64,000 nucleotides of DNA, from contig PCDI01000004.1 in the NCBI GenBank assembly GCA_002778195.1, forward strand, positions 3,694,226-3,758,225. Direction: 5' to 3'. A program made the position numbers and the translations under genes. Shown here one piece after another: positions 52,238 to 63,566 of this stretch. Source of the DNA: Raffaelea ambrosiae. Its lineage: Eukaryota; Ascomycota; Sordariomycetes; Ophiostomatales; Ophiostomataceae. Within the stretch, counting starts at the first letter, position 1; the number at the start of each line of letters is the position of its first letter. Under the pieces are notes generated by a model. That model had not been told where the DNA came from. It ran no database searches and was given only the letters and a program-made list of their open reading frames with translations.

Positions 52238-54397
52238 GATGAGGGATGGGGGGATGAAAGTGGCGTTAGCGGTTTTAGAATAGTCTGTATGCGTAGGTGC
52301 GCCTATGTATGTAGGTGTGCGTGCGTGTGGTTTGAGCGTGGTTGTGTGTGTGTGGTGAGCAGACGGGCGACTGGGTAAATAGGTCTGGTCTGGTCAGGTC
52401 TAACCTGGCCGGGGAGGGGGGGGGGTTGTGTTAATTGTCGACGCGCCAGACAGGGTTTTGGTGCCAGGCTGGGCAGAGGTTGGTCGAGTGTAAGTCGAGG
52501 TAGGTCGAGGGTTGGTCGAGGGTTGGCTGGGTAGGACCAGGGTTGGTCGAGAGTGGTGGTGATGATGGCGAGAATGTGGAACGACTTGTGGCAGAACAGG
52601 CCGGACCAGCTGGCATTTGATATAAGTAGAGGAGTCGTGCACTCCCACGCCAAAAGAGGGGGGGAGGGGAACAGCCCGTGGCCGCCATCCGCGACGCTCG
52701 GCACAGCATCGAGAAAATGCAGGGAATCGACGTTTTCGTTTTCGATTTTTTTTTCTGGCCCTGCCCAGGGGCCGGTCGTGTGTCCGTCGCCTGCTTGTCG
52801 TGGCTGTACGGACTGACAAAAACGGTGTAAGTGAGCGTGGGCTGCACTTTGCCATGCAAACGCCCGGCAAGGGACGTTTGTACGAGTAGGGGGGAGCTAG
52901 TGTGGAGCCAGCGGACCCCACTCTGTGCGCAAGAATGGGCATACCCAAAAAACGAACCACAGCGGGCTCGTGGTCTTACGATGGCAGCTCGGCCGGACGA
53001 CTGGCTGGGCTGTGACCTCAGGCCCAGGTATCTTTGCTAGAAATGTGGCGTACGCAGTACCTGAAGGCCTTGTCACGCCTGCGCGGAGGGCACCGCGGCT
53101 CGAGCCACTGGCGACCCGCAGGTGGGATGAGTGACGGGGACTGTGGCTCGTTGTGTCGCTTGTTTTCCTTGTATTGGTCCCTGTCCGACTGTCCTGCTGG
53201 CTGTCCGCGTTTTCGTGTTGGCGGCAAACAACACGTGAAATAGACTCAAGACTGCAACTGACCGGCGCAAGCAACTGCTGTTTCTGAGATTGTTGTGCGC
53301 CCCGTGACCTTGGTCGGTCGCTCCTTCTGCTTTCGACTGAATTGCGAAGGCATTGCAGAGCCGCGGCTCCGGAAGACCGGCGTCCCGCAGAGCCGCAAAG
53401 CCGCAAGGTCTCCCAAAGCTCAGCACTGCCGAGTCTCTCTGCTGTCGGTGCTGTCGCTGGCACCGCAGCGCCACTGCACAATGCGGGCGCTGTGAGATAA
53501 CTACTGGGACCCCCGCGATGCGTGCCTGTCCACACGCGCTGCAGTCTGCCTGCAGCAAAGACCGCCAAACCCCAGGCTTCCGCTTCGGGAATGGTGCTCC
53601 CGAGCGCCAGGCACAGGCGAGCGCAGCAGAGCCCTGCCATCCCCATCCCTTTCACCCGCAAACCACAAAAAGCGCCTCTCCCAAATCCCATGTCTGGAGC
53701 ACTGCAGACCCCGAGTCTCCAGCCACGGCCCTCACTCAGCGCCGTACACCGTACGTCAGCCGCCAGAGACGTCGGAATGGACTACATCCATCATCTCGCG
53801 CCTCGTGTGTTCTGCCGTCCAATGGCCCCATGCCGAGAATTCCCCTTGGCCCTTAGCCCGTGACCGCCAGAGTCCAGTCGCAACATAGAGGCGCCATAGT
53901 GGTCTTCAAAGTGGCCTGATCTTTCACCGGCGGTTGTCCATCCTTCCTTGGACTCGCCTTCGGTCGTCGGTGTCGGAAAGGGCCGGCTGAAGAATTGGCG
54001 CAGCATGGCAGCAGACACGGGATATTTTCGTGCCTGCCAAACCCGCTTACAGATAAGTCGGTGCATGAAAGGAAACTTCCTCATTGGTTCTTTTGCTATT
54101 CTGGTTCCGGGGATGCGATCGACGCCAATCTAAGACACTGGTTGAGTTGTTAACCTCAACAACAGAGACAGCTCCGTCCAATTGGGTCGAAACTCGCCAC
54201 GACACAGAGCCTGCCAAATCCAGAATCGGAGAGGACGCTGTTGCGGTTGTCCCAATCGGCCTGCATATGCTGCATCAGGCTCGCAATGGAAATCGATACG
54301 CAGGCAAGACGCAGCCCCAGGTTCACTCAGCCAGATGCGGATTTGCATAGCTACTATGTACGATGTAAATTCAGGATAACTGCCCTCTGCTGGTGTA
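52238..54397. other. Long spacer upstream of the bHLH gene
   Basis: 2.2 kb with a GGTTGGTCGAG-type repeat (52478-52551), purine runs (52661-52680) and GC-rich stretches whose open frames on both strands (for example 53353-53856) are low-complexity and overlap one another. No gene is supported. Part is probably a long 5' leader of the bHLH gene; the other end is the 3' side of the AA8 gene. Confidence 0.5.
52478..52551. repeat. GGTTGGTCGAG repeat upstream of the bHLH gene
   Basis: Three exact GGTTGGTCGAG copies (52478-52488, 52510-52520, 52541-52551) are interleaved with variants (GGTAGGTCGAG, GGTTGGCTGGG). The array lies 241-314 bp before the start codon. Confidence 0.85.
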
Positions 54398-55570
54398 CTA
54401 GTCGTCGCCAAAGCCGCCCCCAAATCCTCCCCCAAACCTGCCGCCTCCTCCGAAGCCGCCATCCCCAAAGCCGCCCCCGCCAAACGGACCATCGTCACCA
54501 TCGTCACCACCGTCACCATCATCACCATCGTCGTCGCCATATCCCCCGCCGTATGCCGTTGTCGTGCAGTAGCGCCCAAAACGTCCCTTGCAAGAGGAAT
54601 GCGTCGTCTGGGTCGGCCGACCAGGCTGCGGCCCTCGCGTAACTGTAACGGTGACCGTAACTTGCCGCCCGCTTGTCGCCGTTGTCGCCGCCGTCGCCGT
54701 GTTTGGACTACTGATGGTGATGGGTGCAAACGACTCTACGCCGCTTGTTGACACGGTGTCTGACGGCGACGGCGACGGCCGGATGATAGTAGAGGGAATG
54801 CTACCGATAATGGTCGTCTCTGGTGGTGCATCTGACTGTGTCGGCTCCGCCGGTGGCGCCGAGTCTGACCCAGACGGTGAGTCGGATGGAGCCCCATCGG
54901 ATTGTGAAGGGTTACTTGACAGAAACAGCACATATCGATTGAACGTGTTCGAGTCGACCTTGCCGACACTGAGATCCTGCTGCACGCTGCCCTTCTCGTC
55001 GTGCATCGAGAGCGAGCTAAGGCTGCTCCCGGGATTCACGGGCGACTGGTTGCTGGTGGCATAGCCGATTTTGTTTACGCTGTTCGGGTTCATCGACGAA
55101 TTGGTCCACGCGCTGCAACCCTTGCAGAGTGTGTCAACGCGCCAGTGCGTTTTGTTGACAGCTGCATTCAACACCGACACCCGTGCCCCTGCGTATGAGG
55201 TCGGCCGCAGGTGGCCGGTGGACCAGCGCGTCGACGCCATGCCGCTATCCTTGTTGACCCACGCCAGTGCGAGCGGGCTCCTTGCCATGGATCCGCCAAA
55301 GGCCAGGCCTGCCCAGCCCACAGAAATGGGCGCGACCACCTGCATCAGCGTGTCGAATGGTGCCCTTTGGACGTCGGGAATCGCGAGCCTGAACACCGTA
55401 CCTGACGTCGAGGCTGCGAACTCTGTGTAGCACACGGCTGTCCCCTGTGAGTTGTCGCAGTATTGTGCAGTCCTTGCAACTGTGTCTCCTGCAGTTACGG
55501 CTGCGGCCTCAACTGGCATTTCATAGCACGAAAGTGCAAATGCCAACCAGGCGCCGGCTAGGAATATCAT
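54398..55570 (-). CDS. Stand-alone AA8 (CDH-type cytochrome) protein with Gly-Phe tail
   Basis: Single exon, 390 aa. A signal peptide of about 23 residues is followed by an AA8/DOMON-type haem domain (about 35-215). It has YCDN...VCYTEF, PFDTLMQVVAPISVGWAGLAFGGSMA, WVNK, LCKGCSAW and SLSMHDEKG. Met95 and His190 correspond in position and spacing to the Met/His haem ligands of cellobiose dehydrogenase cytochrome. The flavin domain of CDH is absent. A Ser/Pro/Thr linker (215-320), a short Cys pair (SSCKGRFGRYC), a Gly/Asp stretch and a Gly-Phe tail (362-388) follow. Such domains pass electrons to lytic polysaccharide monooxygenases or reduce iron outside the cell. None of these partners is in the window. 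The tail may hold it to the wall. Confidence 0.88.
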   Translation of the reverse strand: MIFLAGAWLAFALSCYEMPVEAAAVTAGDTVARTAQYCDNSQGTAVCYTEFAASTSGTVFRLAIPDVQRAPFDTLMQVVAPISVGWAGLAFGGSMARSPLALAWVNKDSGMASTRWSTGHLRPTSYAGARVSVLNAAVNKTHWRVDTLCKGCSAWTNSSMNPNSVNKIGYATSNQSPVNPGSSLSSLSMHDEKGSVQQDLSVGKVDSNTFNRYVLFLSSNPSQSDGAPSDSPSGSDSAPPAEPTQSDAPPETTIIGSIPSTIIRPSPSPSDTVSTSGVESFAPITISSPNTATAATTATSGRQVTVTVTVTRGPQPGRPTQTTHSSCKGRFGRYCTTTAYGGGYGDDDGDDGDGGDDGDDGPFGGGGFGDGGFGGGGRFGGGFGGGFGDD

Positions 55571-56813
55571 GATGACCTTTTTAGGGCGGCCCTTTCAGGA
55601 TGGGACTGCAAATATGGTGTGCCGTACAGACCTGGTCACGGAAAGGTTCTAAGTCGTCGCTGGGGGGGGCAGTGACTCGGAAACGATGCCTGGGCGCCAA
55701 CTGTCCGAGATGCGAAGAAAGATATTTTGAAGTGTATGACTTTGTAGCAAGAGCCAGAACGAACTTTCTGCCTGCGTTTTGGTCTCCTTGTTTGGCATGC
55801 CTGGCTCGTCCTTTTCCGAGCTTGTCCATGGTTGCCATCCAGTGCCTTCTTTTTTGCCATACATATTCCTTTCGGACTGTCTTCGTCATCTGTTGTTCCG
55901 CCTTCTCGCCCCAGCCAGGGGCCCGAATGCCGTCCCCTGCTCTTTGTGCCGGCTATGCGAACGTCATCTTGTTCTGTTCTGCGTTGTCGCTCTCTATTGG
56001 CGATCCAGAACAGCTCTTATTTGCTCAACCCATATCTGCTCCCGGCCTTTGACCCAATCCCGACGAACCCATTAGCAAGGCCGACAGCTTTGGGCCAATG
56101 CTGGGCAAAAAAAATTTAAGAACGGAACCTGTGGTTCCTTTTCCCGCCCTTGCCAGACTGGCAGTGTGTTTTCAGCCCGAAAACGGCGAGTTTCGCTTGC
56201 CTCTCGCGACATGTCCCTTCAAGTCCCAAGCGGGGAAAGGCAATCTGTTTGGGAAATTACTTGAGAGGAGGCTCTGGTGCAATTAGGCATTGAAGTGCCG
56301 GTAGAATAACCACTGTGGCACACCAACTAGGGAGCGGATAGACACAGGCTGAACGCCCAACCAGTACGTAGTTACTACGTAAGTATTTCGCATTTGTTGC
56401 CCCTCGGTGCCCGCTGAGTCAACTGCGCATTGCAATGCCATTTTTTTGGCCCGTGCGCTAAAAGACCAAGCGGCGGTGCACATGTGATTCTCTCAGCCTG
56501 TAAGTCGCATGGCATTGGCTGTGTGGCGTGCCTCTAACCCGCAACGGAAATTCCAGATCGAGGCAGCGCCTTGCACTGTAGCCAGAGTCCAGCTGTTACC
56601 AAAGTAGATTACCAAGTCCGTTCCATATTCTGTATAATAATTGCAACGTTAATGGAAACGAGACAAACCCCTTATCAGCAGCCAAACTTGGCAATCGCAG
56701 GAAAAAGGGCCCACGTTGCATCTGATAGGAAAGATGGAAAGCAAAGATGGCAAGGAGACGAGGTAGATAAACAAGAGCAGTCCCGGAGTGCCAACTAACC
56801 TTCCACTTGCCGC
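55571..56813. other. Divergent spacer, nothing recognised
   Basis: 1.2 kb between the AA8 gene and the sugar transporter; overlapping motif-free frames only. Confidence 0.5.
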
Positions 56814-58761
56814 ATGCCACGATCGTCATCTTTATTCGACCCAGCAAAGCGGTCCAAGACGAACACAGGCAGATACGCCATCAACATGCAGAGCTCCGCT
56901 GCTAACAAGGGCGACGCCCAGGTCATGGCTGCGCCGCGGGCCTCGGACGGCGACTTGGCTCCGCCCAAGACTGACGACGCCGCCGCATTTGCCCGGGCAA
57001 TCGAACACGAGCGCAACCTGGGGATGGTTGAGGGTACCAGACTGTACCCCCATGCTGTCGGCTGGTCCGTTTTTGTGTCTCTGGGTGTCATCATGCTGGC
57101 CTTTGACCCCCAGATTCTGGGAAACTTCTTTGCCATGCCCAAGTTTGAAGAGGACTTTGGCTATTTGTATGATGGCGAAGTAAGTGCCAATATCCCAGCC
57201 TCCACCATCGCCTCTCGAAGTCTGCATGCTGACTGTCCGCAGTATGTGATTAGTATGTCCACGCCTCCCGTTTTGGGGCCAGCACCAGCCATCACTTTGA
57301 TGTTGGCTTTTTGTTTTGTTTTGTTCTTTTTTCCCCTTTCTTTTTCGTTTTGTTTGCTAACTGCAGACGGCCACACCCAGGCGCTCCCTGGCAGAGTGGC
57401 CTTTCACTCGGCAACCCCATTGGGCAGGTTTTTGGTGCCATTTGTGCCAGCTATCCCATGGACAAGTTTGGCCGTAAGTGGACCTTTGGTGGCTGCGTAG
57501 CCTTGACGGCATGCCTGGTCTTTATCCAGTTTTTCGCCCGCTCGCTGCCCGTTCTACTGGTAGGCGAGCTTCTGGGAGGCCTGGTGCTGGGCTGCTACGT
57601 GGTTATCGCTCCTGCCTATGCATCTGAGGTGTGTCCTATGGCTCTGCGTGGCTATCTAACCTCATATGTGAACCTGTGCTTTGTGATCGGCCAGCTGCTG
57701 GGCAACGGTGTCACCGCCGGGACCAAGAATCTCGACAACCACTGGGCCTACTCCCTGCCCTTTGCTCTGCAGTGGTTTTGGGTTTTGATTATCCTTCCCG
57801 GCATGCTGTTTGTGCCGGAAAGTCCCTGGTGGCTTGTGCGCCAGGGCCGCCAGGCCGAGGCCGAAGCTGTCCTGCGAAGGCTCGCATCAAAGTCTGCCCA
57901 GGCCACCGGCGATGTTGATATCAAGGCGACTCTGGCAAACATCACGGAGACCGACCGACTGGAGCGTGCCATGGAGGCAGGCAGCACGTACGCCGACTGT
58001 TTCCGTGGTGTCAACCTGCGTCGTACCGAGATCGCCACCGGTGTGTACTGCACGCAGGTGCTCAGTGGGGTCTACATCATCAACTTTGCTACCAACTTTT
58101 TCCGGCGAGTTTCGCTGACCACCGACGAGGCCTACGATATGGGTGTTGGGTTTATGGGTGCGTGACATTCTTGGCGAAGCCACCACCTTCTGCCGGCTTT
58201 GCTGACATTCATTTAACCGCAGCGGCTGGCTTTGTTGGCACATGTGCGTCGTTTGCTATGACTGGCCGTTGGGGTCGCCGTGCCATTTATTTCCGTGGTA
58301 TGGCCTTCCTCACTGTCCTGATGCTGCTTGTCGGCATTCTCGACTGCGTCCCCCGCGGTTCAGCCGGGGCAGGAATCGATTGGGCACAGGTTTCTCTCTT
58401 GGTCGTGTGGATGTTCGTGTACGATGCTACCATCGGTCCCGTGAACTTCATCATCATCTCGGAGTGCTCGGCTACGCGTGTGCGGTCCAAAAGTATTGCG
58501 GTTTGCACAGCCGCTCAGGGTGTTTTAGGTATCGTCATGACGGTTGCCATCCCGTACCTCATCAACCAGGATCAGGCCGATGCCAAGGGAAAGATCGGCT
58601 TCTTCTTTGGGGGGTTGTCGGTCATTTGCCTCATCTGGGTGTACTTCCGTGTGCCGGAGACGGCTGGTCGGACGTATGAAGAACTGGATCTTCTTTTCGA
58701 TAAACGTGTGTCGGCTAGAAGGTTTAAGAGTTACAGCCTCGCCGATGCAGAGGAGGCGTGA
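56814..58761 (+). CDS. MFS sugar transporter, alpha-glucoside/maltose type
   Basis: Exons 56814-57179, 57243-57252, 57381-58157 and 58223-58761 join in phase to 563 aa. Exon 2 is a microexon of ten bases; with it the protein reads YDGEYVISAPWQSGLSLGN, as expected of the family. Twelve membrane segments are likely. GRKWTF after helix 2, PESPWWLVRQGR at the end of helix 6 and PETAGRTYEELDLLF after helix 12 are sugar-porter signatures, and WWLV plus the C-terminal FDKRVSARRFKSY point to the fungal alpha-glucoside permease group. Proton-coupled uptake of maltose-like sugars is likely. An ATG at 56886 would remove 24 N-terminal residues. Confidence 0.9.
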
Positions 58762-59857
58762 CAAACTACCGGGGGCATCTACGTGGGCACAGGGCTGCAG
58801 AGATACACAAACAACGTGTGTATGAGATGGGGCGGACAGAGAAGTACACGTCCAGGAAGGGTATCAGCTCCAGCTGTATGACCGACCACTAGGGAGCAAA
58901 GCAGTGGTCTGCGAAACCGCAGGGGTGGCCATCCTGCGCATTTCGGATGTATATACATTATTTACGCTCTGCCTTGTTCGTTTCTCCTCACATTTTTTAA
59001 AACTAATGGTCCACTCGTCGTCGAGAGTGTCAACTCCTGTGTGGTGGCCACCACACCATACTAATATTGGCACATGTGACCCCAACAGGCCAACCTTCTC
59101 CAACCTTCTCCCCGCAAAGTGCGGTACGAGGTTCCACTTGCCGTTCGGCGCCATGGAGTCGTACTCGTATTGGGGCTCCGTTCATCTCGGCACTTCCTGG
59201 GGCAGAGTATCTAGGATGCACAAGCTGTCTCGAGGTCCACGTATTACATGGCAAGCCATAATCGTATACCGTGCTTTGTGAATCGTATTTGTGTATCGCA
59301 CTCTGTAAAGTCTTTGGTCACTGACGCTAAGTTTTAAGACGCGGTCTGTAACAAAGGAGAACAAAGGTCAATGTCGTGACACGCAGAACGATACGTTGCC
59401 TGATTCGCTCCACCTCTGCTACCGACGAGCCAGACAGGGAAGAAGCAGAGCACGTTGGGGGGACGGGGGAACGGCACAAGCCCCTTCCCTTCCTCCTGAA
59501 TTGGTACTCGTAGTTACACCTCCTTCTTGCTCACGGACCGCCTCGTCGATGGCTGACTGAAGTCTGACTACAATTCTTCCTCGCAGATGCTCCTGGTGTT
59601 CCCTTGTTCCCCATCCCCAGCCCACACCTCAGCCGTGTTGGCATTGCCGCACAATGCTTGGGGAACCTGCGTCCCCTCAACCCCTCGTATGGCCCTTGCA
59701 TGCACACTCCACGTTGCTGATGTGCACTCTTTAAAGGGGTAGCCAATTTTGAGGTGTATTTGACCGTCTTCCACTCCTCTTCCAAAGAAGGGTCTGGCTG
59801 GAATCTCGTAGAACATTTTCATCATCATCACAACAAAATCCTGCTCTCGGGATCAAC
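58762..59857. other. Spacer, nothing recognised
   Basis: 3' side of the transporter and promoter of the acetate-transporter-like gene. Short overlapping frames only. Confidence 0.5.
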
Positions 59858-61054
59858 ATGGCAAGCCACGAGGAAACGTCGGCCCATTCAGCCAACTCGG
59901 CCAGCATGGCGGCAGCGCGGGGGCACACTGATGAAGAAAAAGGCCTGACACGGACGGCCACAGCTGTGACGATGTCCCCGGAACTTTTTGAGAAGGTTTG
60001 GTCTGCCTTGATGTTTACTTCGTTCGCGTTCCTGATGTGGCTCTCCTGTCAGACTTGAAATAGCAATGCCTTTGGTGACTAACACTTTCTTTTTTTCAAG
60101 CTCTATCTTACACCGAAAGTTCCACATGTTGGTGATTACAACAGACGATTTGCCAATCCCACCGCTCTTGGATTTGTTGGGTATGGTCAACTGAAGACCG
60201 TCGAAGCTGCGACGCCATGTCCACGAGAAAGCATTGTGCTCACAGAACTAGATTTGTCATCTCGACATTCACCTTCGCCATGGTGATGATGGGTTGGGGC
60301 GGTGCGGAAGGCCTGGCACCCGTAGTGTAAGTAAGAAACCCCCCCGCCCCCCCCCCAGCCGCCCTTCCCCTGGAATACGATTGACAATCAACCCATGCCT
60401 GCCACCTTTTTCTGCCTTAATGCTAACATCTCCGCCCAGCGGTATCTTCTTCTTTGTCGGCCCCGTGCTCCTCATATTCGCCATGGTATTCGAATGGATC
60501 ATGGGAAACTTCTTTCCCATGATGGTCATGGGGCTCTTCGCTGTGTTTTGGCTTTCCTTTGGGGTCCTGCAACTGCCGACTTTGCAGCTTGGTGCCGCCT
60601 ACGCCACTACTGCGGACCCGACAGGCACGAGCTCATCGGCGTACAATTCTGTCGTTGCACTGTACCTCATTGTGTGGGGCTTCGCGCTTTTCACCTTCTT
60701 TATCTTCACGTTGAAAATCAACATGGTGTTCGCCCTTATTTTCTTGCTTGTCAGTACTGCCTGCTGGGTTCTCTCGGGGGCATACTGGAAAGTATCCAAA
60801 GGCGACTACACCACTGCAGGTCACCTCCAAAAGGTATGTTTCATCCGTTCTACTGCCATTTGTGTGATGTTGTATGCTGATTCCCACAGGCTGGCGGTGC
60901 ACTGCTTTTCGTGGTAGCCGCTCTGGGTTGGTATATGTGCTTCATCATCATGTCGGGTGAGATGCGCATTACGCTGAACTTGCCCGTCGGTGACCTCAGC
61001 CACCTTTGGCCTCAAACAGACGTGGAATTGTGTGTTGATGAAAAGAATGATTGA
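59858..61054 (+). CDS. GPR1/FUN34/YaaH (AceTr) family membrane protein
   Basis: Exons 59858-59995, 60101-60180, 60252-60326, 60440-60833 and 60890-61054 join in phase to 283 aa. After an acidic N-terminus of about 70 residues comes the family signature region FANPTALGFVGFVISTF (equivalent of NPAPLGL). It is followed by six membrane segments including GPVLLIFAMVFEWIMGN and a Phe-rich helix (FALFTFFIFTL). Members (yeast Ady2, Aspergillus AcpA) carry acetate or are linked to ammonium export. This one has Thr for Pro in the signature and MMGWGGAEG instead of the common loop, so its substrate may differ. Four introns are many for the family. Plasma membrane location expected. Confidence 0.88.
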
Positions 61055-62243
61055 TTGGATTATGGGGGCTTTCGTTTTCAATTGTCAATGCTCCCCGAAC
61101 GGTAGTATGGAAGCTACCATGGTTACTCCCTGTCTCGGGCGGTGCGTTTATGGTTTGTGATGCAGATTTATTTCATTACTTACTTTCTCGCTTTTTCTTC
61201 TTTATTTCTTCTCTTCTTTCGACCGACCTGGATGCAGCTATGGTCTGAGTGGCGTCGGAGATATTTATGAAGAGTTGACGTCAACTGGAGGTGACATGAT
61301 CTTGCGTCTAAGCTTAATTCGATATCAACTCACAACGGCCAATAGGATAGATTGACAGATAATTTCGAGTTTTCCCTACCTCACTCTCTACCTCTTCAGA
61401 GCAGGAACAGTGCGTGTGCCGAAACAATGTGTTCGACCAGAGAAATGGCAGCGCTTAGCTGCCGTTAGTTGTTTCCGTGACCGTCTCCAGCGTTGATTCC
61501 ACGTACATATTGGCCGGCCGCGAGACTGCATTTTGGAACCTGTTTATTCCACCGTATCGCTGGCAATTGTTCAGGTCCAAAGAACTCGCAAATCATCAGC
61601 AACATAATTCAGTACAACAACGCGCTGTCCAACAACAGATGGACTCGGCGAAACGCAATGATTCATTTCGACGTAACACACTGCAGACGTATTTATGTAA
61701 GGTGTTTTCTCTTGTTTTATTTTATTACTCTTCTATCTTCATTAACTATTATTATCGTCCCCCCAACGATGGACTTGTTCTAGAACATCTACCCGCCAAA
61801 GATAACCTGCTTACCATGCATGGCCAGGAGCAGGCATACAAGTAAGTCTATTCTTTCTCACTCCACCCTTATTCTATTTTTGATCGAGCAATCTAACTTT
61901 GTCGAGAGGTAATTGCCGATAGCCTGGAGACAGCTGTAGTGTGATCTGCCGGACGTCGTTATTAGCGAATCCGGACACACATCGCAATCTAATTGCCATT
62001 TCCCGGATAATTACCACGGAGACAGTTGTTATGAAGTCTAGGCACGGCAGACGCTCTCGCCTCGTCTGCCGGTATTGGAAGCGAGACCCCACCCGACGAG
62101 TATAAGTCAAATGAGCCTGGAAGCCCTTATGCTCTGAGAAGAAGTTTTCTGTTTCCTGTTTGCTTTCTCCGCCGTTCTTTCTGACGTTTTATTTGGCAAC
62201 TCTCTTTGGCTTGCCATTCTCGACAAGCACTTTCACCGCCGAT
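61055..62243. other. AT-rich spacer, nothing recognised
   Basis: Contains small motif-free frames around 61.5-61.8 kb and TATAAG at 62101-62106, 138 bp before the DUF1996 start codon. Confidence 0.5.
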
Positions 62244-63566
62244 ATGAAGTCGTTTTCCGCCGCTGTCCTTGTGCTGGCCGCGCCGGTATATGCGGGCTTG
62301 CGGTTTCCCTGCTCGACTCTGATCTACCAGCGTCTCGACCCTGCTGGGCAGCCCGGCGCATTTCCGTCGGCCCATGTGCATCACATCGTGGGTGGAGATG
62401 CTTTCAACGTGACGATGAATGGAGATGTTGCCGAGAGGGCCTCATGCACCACTTGCCAGATGTCTGAAGACTTCTCCAACTACTGGACCGCCGTCCTGTA
62501 CTTCAAGGATCCCAACAACGGCTCCTACTATCGCGTGCCTAACATCCCCGTGCAGCCGTTGCTAGGCGGGTCACAGGGTGCCCAGGGCGGACTCACCGTC
62601 TACTACACCCAGAATGACCTGAGCCGGGACAACATCAAGCAGCAGCCGGTGAAATCCTTCCCTCCCGTAAGTTGGTCATGCCCTTCTTGCTCTACAGTGG
62701 GAATAGGATGGAAATTCTCATGCTTGACGAACTCGCAGGGCTTCCGTATGACAGTGGGCAGTCCTGGCTCCAAGACAAAGAACCACGCCGGCTTGAGCTA
62801 CCAGTGCATGTCCGGCGGCAATCGTGGTGCGATCACCAACGACATGCCAACCAAGCCCTGCTCGGGTGGTATCTTTACCACACACCACTTCCCCGCGTAA
62901 GTGCAGCACAAGGCCCAGAGTCAAAGAAAAGTCACTGAATAACAATGATTGTTCCAGCTGCTGGGATGGCAAGAATCTCGACAGCCCGGACCATCAATCC
63001 CACATGTACAACACGATCAACTCAGAGGGCTTCACCAATGCTGCTCCCTGCCCAGCATCCCATCCGGTCCGCACTCCTCAGGTGACCTTTGAGACCGTCT
63101 GGGACACGTCCAAGTTCAACAGTCTCTGGAAGTCTGGCACCCCCAACCCGTTCGTGTGGAGCTTCCAGGGCAACTCTTACGGCACGCACGCCGACTACAT
63201 GTTTGGATGGTAAAGATTTTTTTTTTTTTGTTATTTTCATTGACCTGCTGTTCCACCTACTGTTTCCTCTTGTCGATTCTCTCTTTGCACAAACTCTTCC
63301 TAACTCCCAGCAGGAAAGGAGACGCACTTCAGCGGGCGATGGATAAGTCCGAGTGCTTCTATGATGGATGCGGAGCGATCAAGAAGCAGGCCATGTCGGT
63401 CGCAAACAAATGCAGCGTTAAGAACATGGTGAAGGAGGACACGCTTGGTTGTAAGTACCCGACTAAAGCAAGATCGCTCATTTGGGGGGGTTACTGGTCA
63501 CTAACATATTCACTAGGGCTGCAAGAACTCCCCGGCTGGGGCGACGGTATGAACATGAAGGAGTAA
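62244..63566 (+). CDS. Secreted DUF1996 protein
   Basis: Exons 62244-62666, 62739-62896, 62958-63209, 63314-63450 and 63517-63566 join in phase to 339 aa. A signal peptide (MKSFSAAVLVLAAPVYA) is followed at once by LRFPCSTLIYQRLDPAG and HVHHIVGGDAFNVTM, the opening of the DUF1996 domain. ASCTTCQMSEDFSNYWTAVLYF, GFRMTVG, CWDGKNLDSPDHQSHM and GTHADYMFGWKGDALQRAMD complete it. Conserved His, Asp and Cys residues suggest a metal-binding or hydrolase-like secreted protein, but no activity is established for the family. Relatives often add a WSC domain; none here. The first intron (72 nt) has no in-frame stop, so retention would insert 24 residues. Confidence 0.9.

Noticed and set aside
53353..53856. 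Plus-strand frames between the bHLH and AA8 genes
   Set aside because: Overlapping low-complexity frames on both strands with no signal peptide, domain or splice pattern.
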